From the NCBI RefSeq assembly GCF_021531435.1, contig NZ_JAFBIS010000020.1:1-39077 (forward strand): 39,077 nt of DNA, given 5' to 3'. The translations under genes were made by a program, and so were the position numbers. How positions within the stretch are numbered: position 1 is the first letter of the stretch; each line of letters opens with the position of its first letter. The notes beneath the pieces were generated by a model. It was not told the origin of the DNA. It saw only the letters and a list, made by a program, of their open reading frames with translations, and ran no database searches. Of the stretch, positions 30,265 through 39,007 are shown in pieces. This DNA comes from Oscillibacter valericigenes. Lineage in GTDB: Bacteria > Bacillota > Clostridia > Oscillospirales > Oscillospiraceae.

Positions 30265-32961
30265 TTACCGCAGGACGGCGTCCAGTTCAGACTTCAGCAG
30301 GTCCAGGATGCTCTTCACATCCGCGTCCGCTTCTTCGGCGGTGAGGTTGCGGTCGTCGGCGCGGAGGGTCAGGCTGAAGGCCACGCTCTTCTTGCCTGCG
30401 GGGATGCCTGCGCCGGTATAGATGTCGAACAGGGACACGTCCTTCAGCAATCCCTTGGCGCCCCGACGGATGCAGTCCTCCAGCGCACCCACGGTGACGG
30501 CCTTGTCACAGACGACAGCAATATCACGGGTGACGGCGGGGAACTTGGGCAGGGGCTGGTAGATGGGCTCGGCGCCGACGCTTGCATACAGCGCGTCGAA
30601 CCGCAGCTCGGCGGCGTACAGCTCGCAGTCCACGCCGTAGTTGGCGGCCACATGGGGATGGACCTGGCCCAGAACGCCCAGCAGACGGTCGCCGCAGTAC
30701 ACCTTGGCGCAGCGGCCGGGGTGGTAAGAGGGATTCTCCCGCTCCGCCTCGTAGCGGACGCCGGTGATGCGCAGGCCCTCCAGCACCGTTTCCACGGCAC
30801 CCTTGAGGGTGAAGAAGTCCATGTCCTCGCCGTAGGCGCCCATGGAGAGCACCTTAGGCTCGTCAGCCATGCCGGAGCCGTCATTTTTGGCGAAGTAGGT
30901 GCGGCCCAGCTCGTAGAGCTTGGCGGACTTGTTGCGGAAGTTGTAGTTCCGGGTCAGGATCTCCAGCATGGAGGGCAGAGTGGTGGTGCGCATGATGGAG
31001 GTATCCTCGCCCAGGGGATTCAGAATCTTCATGGAATTCCGCAGGGGAGAATCCTTGGGCAGGTCGATCTTGTCGTAGTAGGTGGGACTGATGAAGGAGT
31101 AGGTGATGATCTCGTTGTAGCCCACGCTGCGGCACAGGGCGCCCAGCTTGTTCTCCGCCTTCTGGACGGGGGAGAAGCCCCGCCGCTCGTTCATGCCGGC
31201 GTTCAGGGTGTCGGGGATGTTGTTGTAGCCGTAGAACCGGGCCACTTCCTCGGCAATGTCGGAGTAGTGCTCCACATCGCCGCGCCAGGAGGGCACCAGA
31301 ATGGTGTCGCCGTCCAGACCGAAGTCCAGGGACAGCAGGATGCGGCGCATCTCCTCCTCGGAGACGTTGGTGCCAAGCAATGCGTTGACCTTCTCCGGCT
31401 CCAGCTTGACGGTGGTGGGATAGGCGTCCTTAGCGATGACGTCCATCACGCCGTCCACCACCTCGCCGGCGCCCAGCAGCTCCACCAGCTCGCAGGCCCG
31501 CTGGACGGCCTTCATGGTGTTCATAAGGTCCAGTCCCTTTTCGTAGCGGGCGGAGGCCTCGGTGCGCATGTTCAGAGCGGTGGCGGTGCGGCGGATAGAG
31601 GCGCCGTTGAAATTGGCGGACTCGAACAGGACCATGGCGGTGTCGCCGATGATCTCGCTGTTGGCGCCGCCCATGACGCCGGCCACGCAGACGGGCTTGT
31701 GCTCATCGCAGATGCACAGCATGTTGCAGGTCAGCTTCCGCTCGTTGCCGTCCAGGGTCTGGATGGTCTCGCCCTCCCGGGCGGTACGGACCACGATCTT
31801 GCCGCCGTCCACGCAGGAGAAGTCGAAGGCGTGCATAGGCTGGCCGTACTCCAGCATCACGTAGTTGGTGATGTCCACGATGTTGTTGATGGGGCGGACA
31901 CCGGAGTTCCGCAGCCGTTCCCGCATCCAGGCGGGAGAGGGCTGAATTTTAACGTTTTTCACCAGACGGGCGGTGTACCGGGGGCACAGGTCCGGGTCTT
32001 CAATCTCAATGTCCAGCAGCTCAGAGATGTCGCCGCCGCAGCCCTTGATCTCGGGGGTGTGCAGCTTCAAAGGCTTGCCGAAGGTGGCGCTGGCTTCCCG
32101 GGCCAGACCGATGACGCTCAGGCAGTCGGGACGGTTGGGGGTGATCTCGAACTCTACCACATGGTCGTCGGCGCCGATGACGGTAGCCATGTCGTCGCCG
32201 GGCTTCACGCCGTCTTCATGCAGCACCCAGATGCCGTCAGGGATGCAGTGGGGGAACTCCTTCTGGTCGGCGCGGAGGTCCTCCAGGGTGCAGACGTGGT
32301 TCTTGCCGGTGTCATAGGCCACCATGTCGCCCTCATGGATGTTGGCGCAGTCGGTGGAAGCAGCCACCATGCCGCTGCCGGTGTCCAGGGAGCAGGCCCA
32401 GAGGAAACCGTCGTCAGAGGTGACGCCGGTGACCCGGGCGGCCACGACCTTGCCGTAGATCTTATGGCCGGGCTGCACGTCGGCGGGGATGGAGGGCTTT
32501 GCCGGGTCCAGGGGCTTGTAGTCGTTCAGCAGGGCGGCGGGCTTGATGACGGCGTAGGGATAGTCGTGCTCGGCGGTGAGTCCCAGCTCCTTCAGGGAGC
32601 ACAGCATACCGTTGGACACCACGCCCCGCAGCTTGCCCTTTTCGATTTTTACGCCGCCGGGCAGCAGAGACTTGTGCTTGGCCACGGGCACCAGATCGCC
32701 TTCGTGGATGTTCCAGGCGCCGGTGACGATCTGGGTGGGTTCGTCGCCGCCCACGTCCAGCTGGCAGATCCACATGTGGTCGGAATCGGGGTGCTTCTCC
32801 ATCTTCACGATGCGGCCGGCCACCACGTTTTTCAGGGATTCGTTCAGGACCTCGGTGACCTCTACCTTGGAGCCGGAGAGGGTCATGGCCTCCGCGAAGT
32901 CGCGGTCGCTGACAGGCCCGATGTCCACAAATTCATTCAGCCATTTACGGGATAATTTCAT
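30265..32961 (-). CDS. pheT: Phenylalanyl-tRNA synthetase beta subunit, with extra domain
   Basis: The beta chain of the (alpha-beta)2 enzyme that charges tRNA-Phe. Landmarks: N-terminal KLSRKWLNEFVDI, EMAP-II-like tRNA-binding domain (about 45-130), FEITPNRPDCLSVIGLAREA near 271, editing region (B3/B4, about 300-480, with GVRPINNIVDITNYVMLEYGQPMHAFD), catalytic-like domain (FSPVQKAENKLGALCRSVGYNEI), and the C-terminal ferredoxin-like anticodon-binding domain (YQPLPKFPAVTRDIAVV). At 898 residues it is roughly 90 longer than usual. The extra block (about 134-242) resembles a second tRNA-binding domain: GKVVAARV with NIHEGDMVAYD at 207 echoes GRIVKMEK with NIHEGDLVPVA at 84. AAAGGAGGGG precedes the ATG. 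It follows pheS by 16 bases. No convincing terminator is seen after the stop. Confidence 0.95.
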   Translation of the reverse strand: MKLSRKWLNEFVDIGPVSDRDFAEAMTLSGSKVEVTEVLNESLKNVVAGRIVKMEKHPDSDHMWICQLDVGGDEPTQIVTGAWNIHEGDLVPVAKHKSLLPGGVKIEKGKLRGVVSNGMLCSLKELGLTAEHDYPYAVIKPAALLNDYKPLDPAKPSIPADVQPGHKIYGKVVAARVTGVTSDDGFLWACSLDTGSGMVAASTDCANIHEGDMVAYDTGKNHVCTLEDLRADQKEFPHCIPDGIWVLHEDGVKPGDDMATVIGADDHVVEFEITPNRPDCLSVIGLAREASATFGKPLKLHTPEIKGCGGDISELLDIEIEDPDLCPRYTARLVKNVKIQPSPAWMRERLRNSGVRPINNIVDITNYVMLEYGQPMHAFDFSCVDGGKIVVRTAREGETIQTLDGNERKLTCNMLCICDEHKPVCVAGVMGGANSEIIGDTAMVLFESANFNGASIRRTATALNMRTEASARYEKGLDLMNTMKAVQRACELVELLGAGEVVDGVMDVIAKDAYPTTVKLEPEKVNALLGTNVSEEEMRRILLSLDFGLDGDTILVPSWRGDVEHYSDIAEEVARFYGYNNIPDTLNAGMNERRGFSPVQKAENKLGALCRSVGYNEIITYSFISPTYYDKIDLPKDSPLRNSMKILNPLGEDTSIMRTTTLPSMLEILTRNYNFRNKSAKLYELGRTYFAKNDGSGMADEPKVLSMGAYGEDMDFFTLKGAVETVLEGLRITGVRYEAERENPSYHPGRCAKVYCGDRLLGVLGQVHPHVAANYGVDCELYAAELRFDALYASVGAEPIYQPLPKFPAVTRDIAVVCDKAVTVGALEDCIRRGAKGLLKDVSLFDIYTGAGIPAGKKSVAFSLTLRADDRNLTAEEADADVKSILDLLKSELDAVLR

Positions 32962-32977
32962 CGTTTTTCCCCTCCTT

Positions 32978-34003
32978 TTAGAACTGCTCTAAGAAGCGAA
33001 TATCGTTCTCAAAGATCAGCCGCAGATCGCTGATCTTGAACCGGCCCATAGCCATGCGCTCCAGACCGAAGCCGAAAGCGAAGCCGGAGTACACATCCGG
33101 GTCGATGCCGCAGTTGCGCAGCACTTTGGGATGGACCATGCCGGCGCCCAGGACCTCGATCCAGCCCTCGCCCTTGCAGGTGGGGCAGCCCTTGCCACCG
33201 CACTTGTGGCACTGGATATCCACCTCGCAGCTGGGCTCGGTGAAGGGGAAGTGGTGGGGACGGAACCGCGTCTTTGTCTCAGGACCGTAGATCTCCCGGA
33301 TGACGGCGTTCAGCGTGCCCTTCAGGTCGGCCATGGTGACGCCCTTGTCTACCACCAGGCCCTCGATCTGATGGAACATGGGGGAGTGGGTGGCGTCCAC
33401 CTCGTCCTTGCGGTACACACGGCCGGGGGAGATCATGCGGATGGGCACACCGTGCTCCTCCATGGCCCGGATCTGCATGGGAGAGGTCTGGGTCCGCAAC
33501 AGGATGCGGGAGTCCTCGGTGAGATAGAAGGTGTCGGACCACTCCCGGGCGGGGTGGTCGTCGGGAGTGTTCAGCTTGGTGAAGTTGTAGTCCTCCTGCT
33601 CGATCTCCGGGCCGTCCATGATCTCAAAGCCCATGTTGATGAAAATTTCTTTGAATTCATCCAGCGCGGTGTACATGGGGTGCTTGTGGCCGATCTCCAC
33701 CTTTTTGCCGGGGATGGTCACGTCCACGGTCTCGGCCTCCAGCTTGGCCTCCAGGGCCTTCTCCGCCAGAATGGAGGACTGCGTCTCAATGGCCTTCTCC
33801 ACGGCGGCGCGGACCTCGTTGGCCATCTGGCCCATGACGGGCCGCAGCTCGGCGGACAATCCGCCCATCTGCTTTAAGACGGCGGTGAGCTCGCCCTTCT
33901 TGCCCAGGTACTTGACCCGCAGGGCTTCCAGGTCGGCGGCAGCCTGGGTGCCGGCGATGGATTCCAGCGCACCCTTGCGAATGGCTTCCAGTTGTTCTTT
34001 CAT
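32978..34003 (-). CDS. pheS: Phenylalanyl-tRNA synthetase alpha subunit
   Basis: A 341-residue catalytic subunit of class II. The N-terminal coiled coil (about 1-85) binds tRNA. HPMYTALDEF, motif 2 (GRVYRKDEVDATHSPMFHQIEG near 200) and motif 3 (GFGLERMAMGRF near 315) are complete. A Cys-rich insert CHKCGGKGCPTCKGEGW near 275 is the zinc-like element common in many clostridial PheS. ATG at 34003 follows AAAGGAG by nine bases; the longer open frame runs into the T-box. First gene of pheST under a phenylalanine T-box. Confidence 0.96.
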   Translation of the reverse strand: MKEQLEAIRKGALESIAGTQAAADLEALRVKYLGKKGELTAVLKQMGGLSAELRPVMGQMANEVRAAVEKAIETQSSILAEKALEAKLEAETVDVTIPGKKVEIGHKHPMYTALDEFKEIFINMGFEIMDGPEIEQEDYNFTKLNTPDDHPAREWSDTFYLTEDSRILLRTQTSPMQIRAMEEHGVPIRMISPGRVYRKDEVDATHSPMFHQIEGLVVDKGVTMADLKGTLNAVIREIYGPETKTRFRPHHFPFTEPSCEVDIQCHKCGGKGCPTCKGEGWIEVLGAGMVHPKVLRNCGIDPDVYSGFAFGFGLERMAMGRFKISDLRLIFENDIRFLEQF

Positions 34004-34052
34004 ATCGGATACTCCTTTACTTGGATGTGATTGATGAGAGGGCAAAACAAAA

Positions 34053-34280
34053 AGCCCTCCGTCCCATCTTGGGACGAAAGGCTGTTCCTTCCGCGGTACC
34101 ACCCAAATTCGCGCCCTGAGGCACGCACTTGAAGCCCCAATAACGGTGGGCATCCGGCCGTGTCTCCACGGCGGCTCCCGGGCGAACCAAACCGGGCGTC
34201 CGCAGTCTGGCTCGCAGCCGGTGACCAGACCTCTCTTGGCGGCGTATCGCGGTTATTTTCCCGTTCATCGCTGATAACAA
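34053..34280 (-). promoter_or_regulatory. T-box leader of pheST
   Basis: The consensus antiterminator GGGTGGTACCGCGG lies at 34091-34105. Stem I shows GATGAACGGG and AGAGAGG. The probable specifier is TTC (Phe) at 34184-34186, in a loop flanked by CCCGG/CCGGG; TTT just upstream is the other option. The terminator AGCCCTCCGTCCC with GGGACGAAAGGCT (34053-34065 with 34071-34083) ends in T5. It fits control by uncharged tRNA-Phe. Confidence 0.92.
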
Positions 34281-34286
34281 CTAACA

Positions 34287-34315
34287 CTTATACCATATAA
34301 AATAATGAAATGCAA
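34287..34315 (-). promoter_or_regulatory. Promoter of the pheST T-box transcript
   Basis: TTGCAT (34310-34315), 17 bases, TATAAG (34287-34292) on the minus strand, just before the T-box. Confidence 0.75.
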
Positions 34316-34319
34316 GAGA

Positions 34320-34356
34320 AAAATCCCCATCCCGCCGGATTTTGACGGGATGGGGG
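34320..34356 (-). terminator. Terminator after the XRE membrane regulator
   Basis: CCCCATCCCG/CGGGATGGGG with an 11-base loop (34325-34334 with 34346-34355) and T5 on the minus strand. It sits right upstream of the pheST promoter. Confidence 0.88.
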
Positions 34357-34363
34357 AGCAAAC

Positions 34364-35269
34364 TCAATCCTCACCCTTGTAAGGATTCATGGCAATGTGG
34401 ACCACGCCACAGAGAATACCGCCCACCGGGAACACCCACCAGGCGGTGCCCCAGGTGTTCCGGGTGAAGCCCAGGCCCACGTAGATGGCGGTGGCGGTCA
34501 ACATGATGGCGCCGCTGACAGCGCCTGCCAGATCCAGACGGCGCTTGGCATCCGGGTCGGGGTTGTTGTCCCGGTTGTATTTCCAGACCTTATATTTGTC
34601 CTCCTGCATGCCGCCGTAGACGAAGGAGAACACAGCCCCGGCGATGAGCAGCATAAAGACGGCGGCGGCAATGGACTCATACGGCTCTTTTTCCGGCAAA
34701 AAAGCGAACACACCGATCAGCAGCACCACGCCGAACAAAATGGCGCCTACGCCGCCCGCGATGTACCAGACGAATTTCTGGTGGAAGGCGTCTTTTTCTT
34801 CCTCGGTATAGAAATCCTGGATGACGGGGTGTTTTTTGCGGAAGTTGTCGTACTGGATGCCGCTGGTCACGATGACCACCACGGAGATTGTCACGATCAA
34901 CATGAACAGCGCAACCGCCAGCATACGGAAAGAGTCAGAAGGGTTGAATGCGCAGAGGAGTATCATCAGTGCCACGCCTGCGATGATTGCGGAGATGGAC
35001 AGGGCCATCCGCAGAGAGAATCGATTCATGAAATCATTATACCGGGCGGTATCGCTGACCCGGCTCTCCTCCACGCTGCCCCGGAGCAGGGTGTCCATAT
35101 TGACATCGTAGAGATCACAGATACGCAGCAGTGTGTCCATTTCGGGGAAACTGGCGCCGCTCTCCCACTTGCTGACGGACTGGCGGGAGACGTTCAACTG
35201 CTCAGCCAGTTGTTCCTGAGTGACGCCTCCCTGGGTGCGGATGAATTGCAGGTTGTCAGAGAAAGCCAT
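34364..35269 (-). CDS. XRE family regulator with membrane domain
   Basis: A 301-residue protein with an N-terminal helix-turn-helix of the XRE/Cro type (about 4-60: TQEQLAEQLNVSRQSVSKWESGASFPEMDTLL is the DNA-binding part) and a membrane domain with about six helices (roughly 88-108, 113-133, 165-185, 195-215, 250-270 and 278-293). Such HTH-plus-membrane proteins are common in Firmicutes; their signal and targets are mostly unknown. The ATG at 35269 follows AGGAGG by eight bases. The gene is monocistronic, with its own terminator. Its promoter is not clear. A direct link to the flanking pheST or nnr genes is not evident. Confidence 0.87.
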   Translation of the reverse strand: MAFSDNLQFIRTQGGVTQEQLAEQLNVSRQSVSKWESGASFPEMDTLLRICDLYDVNMDTLLRGSVEESRVSDTARYNDFMNRFSLRMALSISAIIAGVALMILLCAFNPSDSFRMLAVALFMLIVTISVVVIVTSGIQYDNFRKKHPVIQDFYTEEEKDAFHQKFVWYIAGGVGAILFGVVLLIGVFAFLPEKEPYESIAAAVFMLLIAGAVFSFVYGGMQEDKYKVWKYNRDNNPDPDAKRRLDLAGAVSGAIMLTATAIYVGLGFTRNTWGTAWWVFPVGGILCGVVHIAMNPYKGED

Positions 35270-35431
35270 GGGGAAAACCTCCTGTGTGTTTGATGGCCTG
35301 ATGATACCGGAGCACCGGCCGCAACGCCAGCGATTTTGTGTTGCGTTTGGAGATTTTGGCGTCAAGTTTCGGTTGCATTCCTTATTTTATCAGGGTTTCG
35401 GCGGGATGGGAAGGGAAAATAAAGGAAGTGA

Positions 35432-35460
35432 TTGAAAAACCGCACCACTCTTTTTATAAT
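35432..35460 (+). promoter_or_regulatory. Promoter of the nnr-lipoprotein-alr operon
   Basis: TTGAAA (35432-35437), 17 bases, TATAAT (35455-35460), 30 bases before the ATG at 35490. Confidence 0.82.
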
Positions 35461-35489
35461 GAGGAAAAACGATGCGGGAGGATACCGAA

Positions 35490-37037
35490 ATGAAGCTGGC
35501 GACGGCGGCGGAGATGAAGGAACTGGACAGGCAGGCCATCGAGGAGCGGCACATCCCCTCCATCGACCTGATGGAACGGGCGGCGGAGGGTGTGGCTGAA
35601 GCGGTATTGCGGCTGCTGCCGGGCCACCCGGGAAAGCACTGCCGGGTGAGCGTGTTCTGCGGCGCGGGGAATAACGGCGGAGACGGCATTGCAGCCGCGC
35701 GGTTGCTGTTCCTTGCAGGCGTGCGGGTACGGGCGTTTCTGGTGGGGAACTACGAAAAGTTGACCCCGGACGCTCTGGAGGAGACCCGGCGTTTATCGGA
35801 ATGCGGTGTGGAGCTGGAGCCCTACGACCCGGAGAATCTGAACCAGAGCGCCTGGGCCAGAGGGAGCCATGTGCTGGTGGACGCCGTTTTCGGCGTGGGA
35901 TTGTCCCGGGAAATCGCACCGGAGAGCCGCTTTGGACGGGCCATCCGGCTGATGAACGAGTGCCCCGGCGCGGTGGTGGCGGCGGATATCGTCAGCGGCG
36001 TGGAAACAGACACCGGGCGGGTATTGGGCTGCGCTGTCAAAGCTGACAAGACAATTACCTTTACATATAAGAAAATCGGTCAGGCCATTGGAGACGGCGC
36101 TCTGCTGTCCGGGGATGTGACGGTTTGGGACATCGGTATTCCCAAGGACCTGTATATTACCAGCCGTGCCCAGACCGTGGAAAGTGCCTTTGTCCGGGAC
36201 GCTCTGCCGCGGCGGAAGTTGGACGGCCACAAGGGGGACTTCGGCAAGCTGCTGGTTATCGGCGGCGCGGTGGGCTATACCGGCGCGCCGTACCTGACGG
36301 CATCCGCCGCCGTGCGGAGCGGCTGCGGGCTGGTGTACCTGGGCGTCCCGGAGAGCATCTGGGCGGTGGAGGCCGAAAAGTGTGTCTCCGCCATGCCGTT
36401 CCCGCTGCCGGAGAAGAATGAACTGTTAAGTGATAAAGCCTTACAGCAAATCCTGGAGAAGCTGGACATCTGCGATGTGCTGGCCCTGGGCCCCGGCCTG
36501 GGCCGGAGCGACCGGGTGACACGGCTGGCCTGCGACCTGCTGCGTCAGACGGAAAAACCGGTGGTGCTGGACGCAGACGGCATAAACGCCCTGGAGGGAC
36601 ATATAGATGTGTTGGACGCCCGCCGGGGACGGGTCACCATTCTGACGCCCCACGACGGGGAATTTGCCCGTATTGGCGGAGACCTGTCCGGCGGGGACCG
36701 GCTGGCGGCAGCCAGAAATTTTGCGGCTGCTCACGGCTGCATCCTGGTGCTGAAGGGCCACCGCACCGTGACCGTCGGCCCGGAGGGGAACGCCCTGGTG
36801 AATACCACAGGCAATTCCGGCCTTGCCAAGGGCGGCAGCGGCGATGTGCTGACGGGCGTCATCGCGTCTTTGCTGGCCCAGGGAGCCTCGCCCATCCGGG
36901 CGGCGGCCGCCGGTGTGTGGCTCCACGGACGGGCGGGCGACCTGGCGGCGGAGGAGCTGACGGCCTACGGTATGACGCCGGAGAATGTGGTGGGCCATTT
37001 GCCCCGGGCGTTTTTGGAAGTGACTTCTGGAAAATAG
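35490..37037 (+). CDS. nnrD: Bifunctional NAD(P)HX epimerase / ADP-dependent NAD(P)HX dehydratase
   Basis: A 515-residue fusion that repairs hydrated NADH and NADPH. The N-terminal YjeF_N epimerase domain (about 1-215) has AEMKELDRQAIEERHIPSIDLMERA and the loop FCGAGNNGGDGIAAARLL, with the Asp in LVDAVFGVGL. The C-terminal carbohydrate-kinase-like dehydratase (about 225-505) shows HKGDFGKLLVIGGAVGYTGAP, ALGPGLGR, LDADGINAL, LTPHDGEFAR and the ADP-site GLAKGGSGDVLTGVIA. ATG at 35490 is preferred over 35472 because GGGAGGA sits at good spacing. First of three genes; the next starts 13 bases after its stop. The gene is called nnr in E. coli. Confidence 0.93.
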   Translation: MKLATAAEMKELDRQAIEERHIPSIDLMERAAEGVAEAVLRLLPGHPGKHCRVSVFCGAGNNGGDGIAAARLLFLAGVRVRAFLVGNYEKLTPDALEETRRLSECGVELEPYDPENLNQSAWARGSHVLVDAVFGVGLSREIAPESRFGRAIRLMNECPGAVVAADIVSGVETDTGRVLGCAVKADKTITFTYKKIGQAIGDGALLSGDVTVWDIGIPKDLYITSRAQTVESAFVRDALPRRKLDGHKGDFGKLLVIGGAVGYTGAPYLTASAAVRSGCGLVYLGVPESIWAVEAEKCVSAMPFPLPEKNELLSDKALQQILEKLDICDVLALGPGLGRSDRVTRLACDLLRQTEKPVVLDADGINALEGHIDVLDARRGRVTILTPHDGEFARIGGDLSGGDRLAAARNFAAAHGCILVLKGHRTVTVGPEGNALVNTTGNSGLAKGGSGDVLTGVIASLLAQGASPIRAAAAGVWLHGRAGDLAAEELTAYGMTPENVVGHLPRAFLEVTSGK

Positions 37038-37050
37038 GAGGAGATCTCAG

Positions 37051-37656
37051 GTGCGCAAATGGATGTGCGTACCAATGATAGCCCTGTGCCTGCTGCTGAC
37101 AGCCTGCGGCGGTGCGGGAGAGGAACAGGACGCGGCGGACCTGCGGGACCGCTACCACGATATGACCGGATGCTCCATGGAGGCCGCGGTGACCTGTGAC
37201 CAGAACGGGGCGGAGTGGACGGCGGAGCTGAAATGTGAGTACGTTCCCGGCGGAGAGAGCACAGTGGAGGTGCTGTCGCCGGAGACCATCGCGGGGGTAA
37301 AGGCCGTCCTGCGGGACACGGACTGGTATCTGGAATACCAGGGAAAAACCCTGGACGCCGGGTCTCTCAGCCGGGAGGAGATCAGTCCGGCGGCATGCCT
37401 GCCCCGGCTGATGAACGCCCTGCGGGACGGCTGGCTGCTGGAGGAAAATGAGGAGACCTGGAATGAGGTGCCCTGCCTGCGGATCTCCGTGGACCAGAGC
37501 GGCACCCAGGACGGAAAGATCGTCTCCACGGTTTGGCTGCGGCAGGACGATGGAACACCGCTGCGGGGGGAGGTCTCCGTGGACGGAAAAATAATTTTGA
37601 CGGCGGAGTTTACGGCCTTTTCCTTTTATGATACAATAGACAACCAGGGGGCTTGA
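37051..37656 (+). CDS. Lipoprotein of unknown function, YdcC-like position
   Basis: A 201-residue lipoprotein with a signal peptide ending in LTAC (Cys19). The mature part begins with a short acidic tether (GGAGEEQDAADLRDRY) and continues as a beta-rich domain (AEWTAELKCEYVPGG, KIVSTVWLRQDDGTPLRGEV, ILTAEFTAFSFYD) that resembles the LolA-like fold of YdcC-type lipoproteins, though I cannot prove homology. In B. subtilis a LolA-like lipoprotein, YdcC, lies directly before alr, as here. The start is GTG at 37051, after AGGAGGAG by eight bases. It sits 13 bases after nnrD and 27 before alr, so it is co-transcribed. Confidence 0.8.
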   Translation: MRKWMCVPMIALCLLLTACGGAGEEQDAADLRDRYHDMTGCSMEAAVTCDQNGAEWTAELKCEYVPGGESTVEVLSPETIAGVKAVLRDTDWYLEYQGKTLDAGSLSREEISPAACLPRLMNALRDGWLLEENEETWNEVPCLRISVDQSGTQDGKIVSTVWLRQDDGTPLRGEVSVDGKIILTAEFTAFSFYDTIDNQGA

Positions 37657-37683
37657 CCCCGTAAACAAGAAGGTGACCCATGT

Positions 37684-38850
37684 ATGGAAGATACGATCCT
37701 GCGGCGGACCTGGGCGGAGATCGACCTGGACGCCCTGGCACATAATTACCGGCAGGCCCGGAAGCGCATCGGCCCCGGCGTCAAATACCTGGGAGTGGTG
37801 AAAGCCGACGCCTACGGCCACGGCGCGGTGCAGGTGGCCCGGAAACTGGAATCTTTGGGAACCGACTACCTGGCGGTGTCCAGCCTGGACGAGGCCCGGG
37901 AGCTGCGGCATGAAAACATTCAGGCGCCCATCCTGATTTTAGGGCACACGCCGCCGGAGATGGTGCCGGAGCTGATCCGCTACAACATTACCCAGACCGT
38001 CTCGGCCCAGGCCAAGGCGGAGGAATACGATGCTGCCGCCGCGCTCTGCGGCGGGCGGCTGAAGGTCCACATCAAGGTGGATACCGGCATGAGCCGCTTG
38101 GGGTTCCTGGTGCGGGACGGCCACTTTGACGGCGGCGTGGAAGCCATTGCCCGGTCCTGTGACCTGCCCCACCTGGAGGCGGAGGGCATTTTTACCCATT
38201 TCTCCGCGGCGGACGAGGACGATGAGCCAAGCGAGGCCTATACCTGGGAGCAGTTTCAGGTATTCAGGAACGTTTTGAAAGCTCTGGAGGCTCGGGGGCG
38301 GAGCTTTGCCATCCGCCATTGTGCCAACAGCGGCGCGCTGGCCCGTTACCCGGAGATGTATCTGGACATGGTGCGTCCCGGCATCGCCCTGTACGGCGTG
38401 GGGGCTGACGCGCCCCGGCTGGGCCTGCGGCCGGTGATGTCCTTGAAATCCTGCATTTCCACCATTAAGGTCTTTGACCCGGATACGGACATCAGCTATG
38501 GCCGGACGTTCCACACCACGGGAAAGACCCGGGTGGGCGTGCTGCCCATCGGGTACGCCGACGGCTTTTTCCGGGGCCTTTCCAACCGGGCGGCGGTGGT
38601 GACCAGCCATGGTCCGGCGCCCATCCGGGGACGCATCTGCATGGATATGACCATGGTGGATCTCAGCAATCTGCCGGACGTCCATGTGGGCGACGCGGTG
38701 GAACTGTTCGGCCAGCGCCAGCGGGTGGACGACCTGGCGGCGGTGCTGGGGACCATCCCCTACGAACTGACCTGCGCCGTCAGCAAGCGGGTGCCGAGAC
38801 TGTACATGGAAAACGGAGAGGTTGTGGAGCGCAGCCTGCGGATGCTGTAA
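37684..38850 (+). CDS. alr: Alanine racemase
   Basis: A 388-residue PLP enzyme that interconverts L- and D-alanine for peptidoglycan. The PLP lysine is Lys40 in VVKADAYGHGA, and the second catalytic base Tyr272 lies in ISYGRTFH. HIKVDTGMSRLGF near 128 and MVRPGIALYG near 228 are standard, as is RICMDMTMVDLS near 318. GAAGG lies seven bases before the ATG. It is third in the operon with nnrD and a lipoprotein; in Bacillus the gene after alr is the mazEF pair, here outside the window. The 3' end (38767-38845) is repeated exactly at 38999-39077. Confidence 0.96.
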   Translation: MEDTILRRTWAEIDLDALAHNYRQARKRIGPGVKYLGVVKADAYGHGAVQVARKLESLGTDYLAVSSLDEARELRHENIQAPILILGHTPPEMVPELIRYNITQTVSAQAKAEEYDAAAALCGGRLKVHIKVDTGMSRLGFLVRDGHFDGGVEAIARSCDLPHLEAEGIFTHFSAADEDDEPSEAYTWEQFQVFRNVLKALEARGRSFAIRHCANSGALARYPEMYLDMVRPGIALYGVGADAPRLGLRPVMSLKSCISTIKVFDPDTDISYGRTFHTTGKTRVGVLPIGYADGFFRGLSNRAAVVTSHGPAPIRGRICMDMTMVDLSNLPDVHVGDAVELFGQRQRVDDLAAVLGTIPYELTCAVSKRVPRLYMENGEVVERSLRML

Positions 38851-38852
38851 AA

Positions 38853-39007
38853 GCAGGTCAGTTCGCCGCCGCAAATGCGGCGTACAAGCGTTTTGGCGGA
38901 GCCAAAACCTTGAAATCGACGGAATTCATTTCCGGCGATTTGAGTAGGATCGAGGGGCCCCCGCTGTGACGTAAGCGAAGCGGGTCACAGTGGGGAGTCT
39001 GACCTGC
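38853..39007. repeat. Multi-hairpin element with terminal inverted repeats
   Basis: No gene is present here. GCAGGTCAG (38853-38861) and CTGACCTGC (38999-39007) form terminal inverted repeats of a 155-base unit. Inside are CGCCGC/GCGGCG (38867-38882), GTTTTGGC/GCCAAAAC (38890-38908), an 11-pair stem with one mismatch AAATCG-CGGAA/TTCCG-CGATTT (38913-38941) and CTGTGAC/GTCACAG (38964-38990). This looks like a small non-autonomous palindromic repeat; there is no T tract for a terminator. Confidence 0.6.

Noticed and set aside
30241..32955. A 904-codon plus-strand frame opposite pheT
   Set aside because: It covers pheT exactly in antisense. PheT has full domain homology and a ribosome site; the other strand has neither.
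38853..39007. Insertion sequence after alr
   Set aside because: It has terminal inverted repeats but is only 155 bases and has no transposase; at most a non-autonomous repeat.
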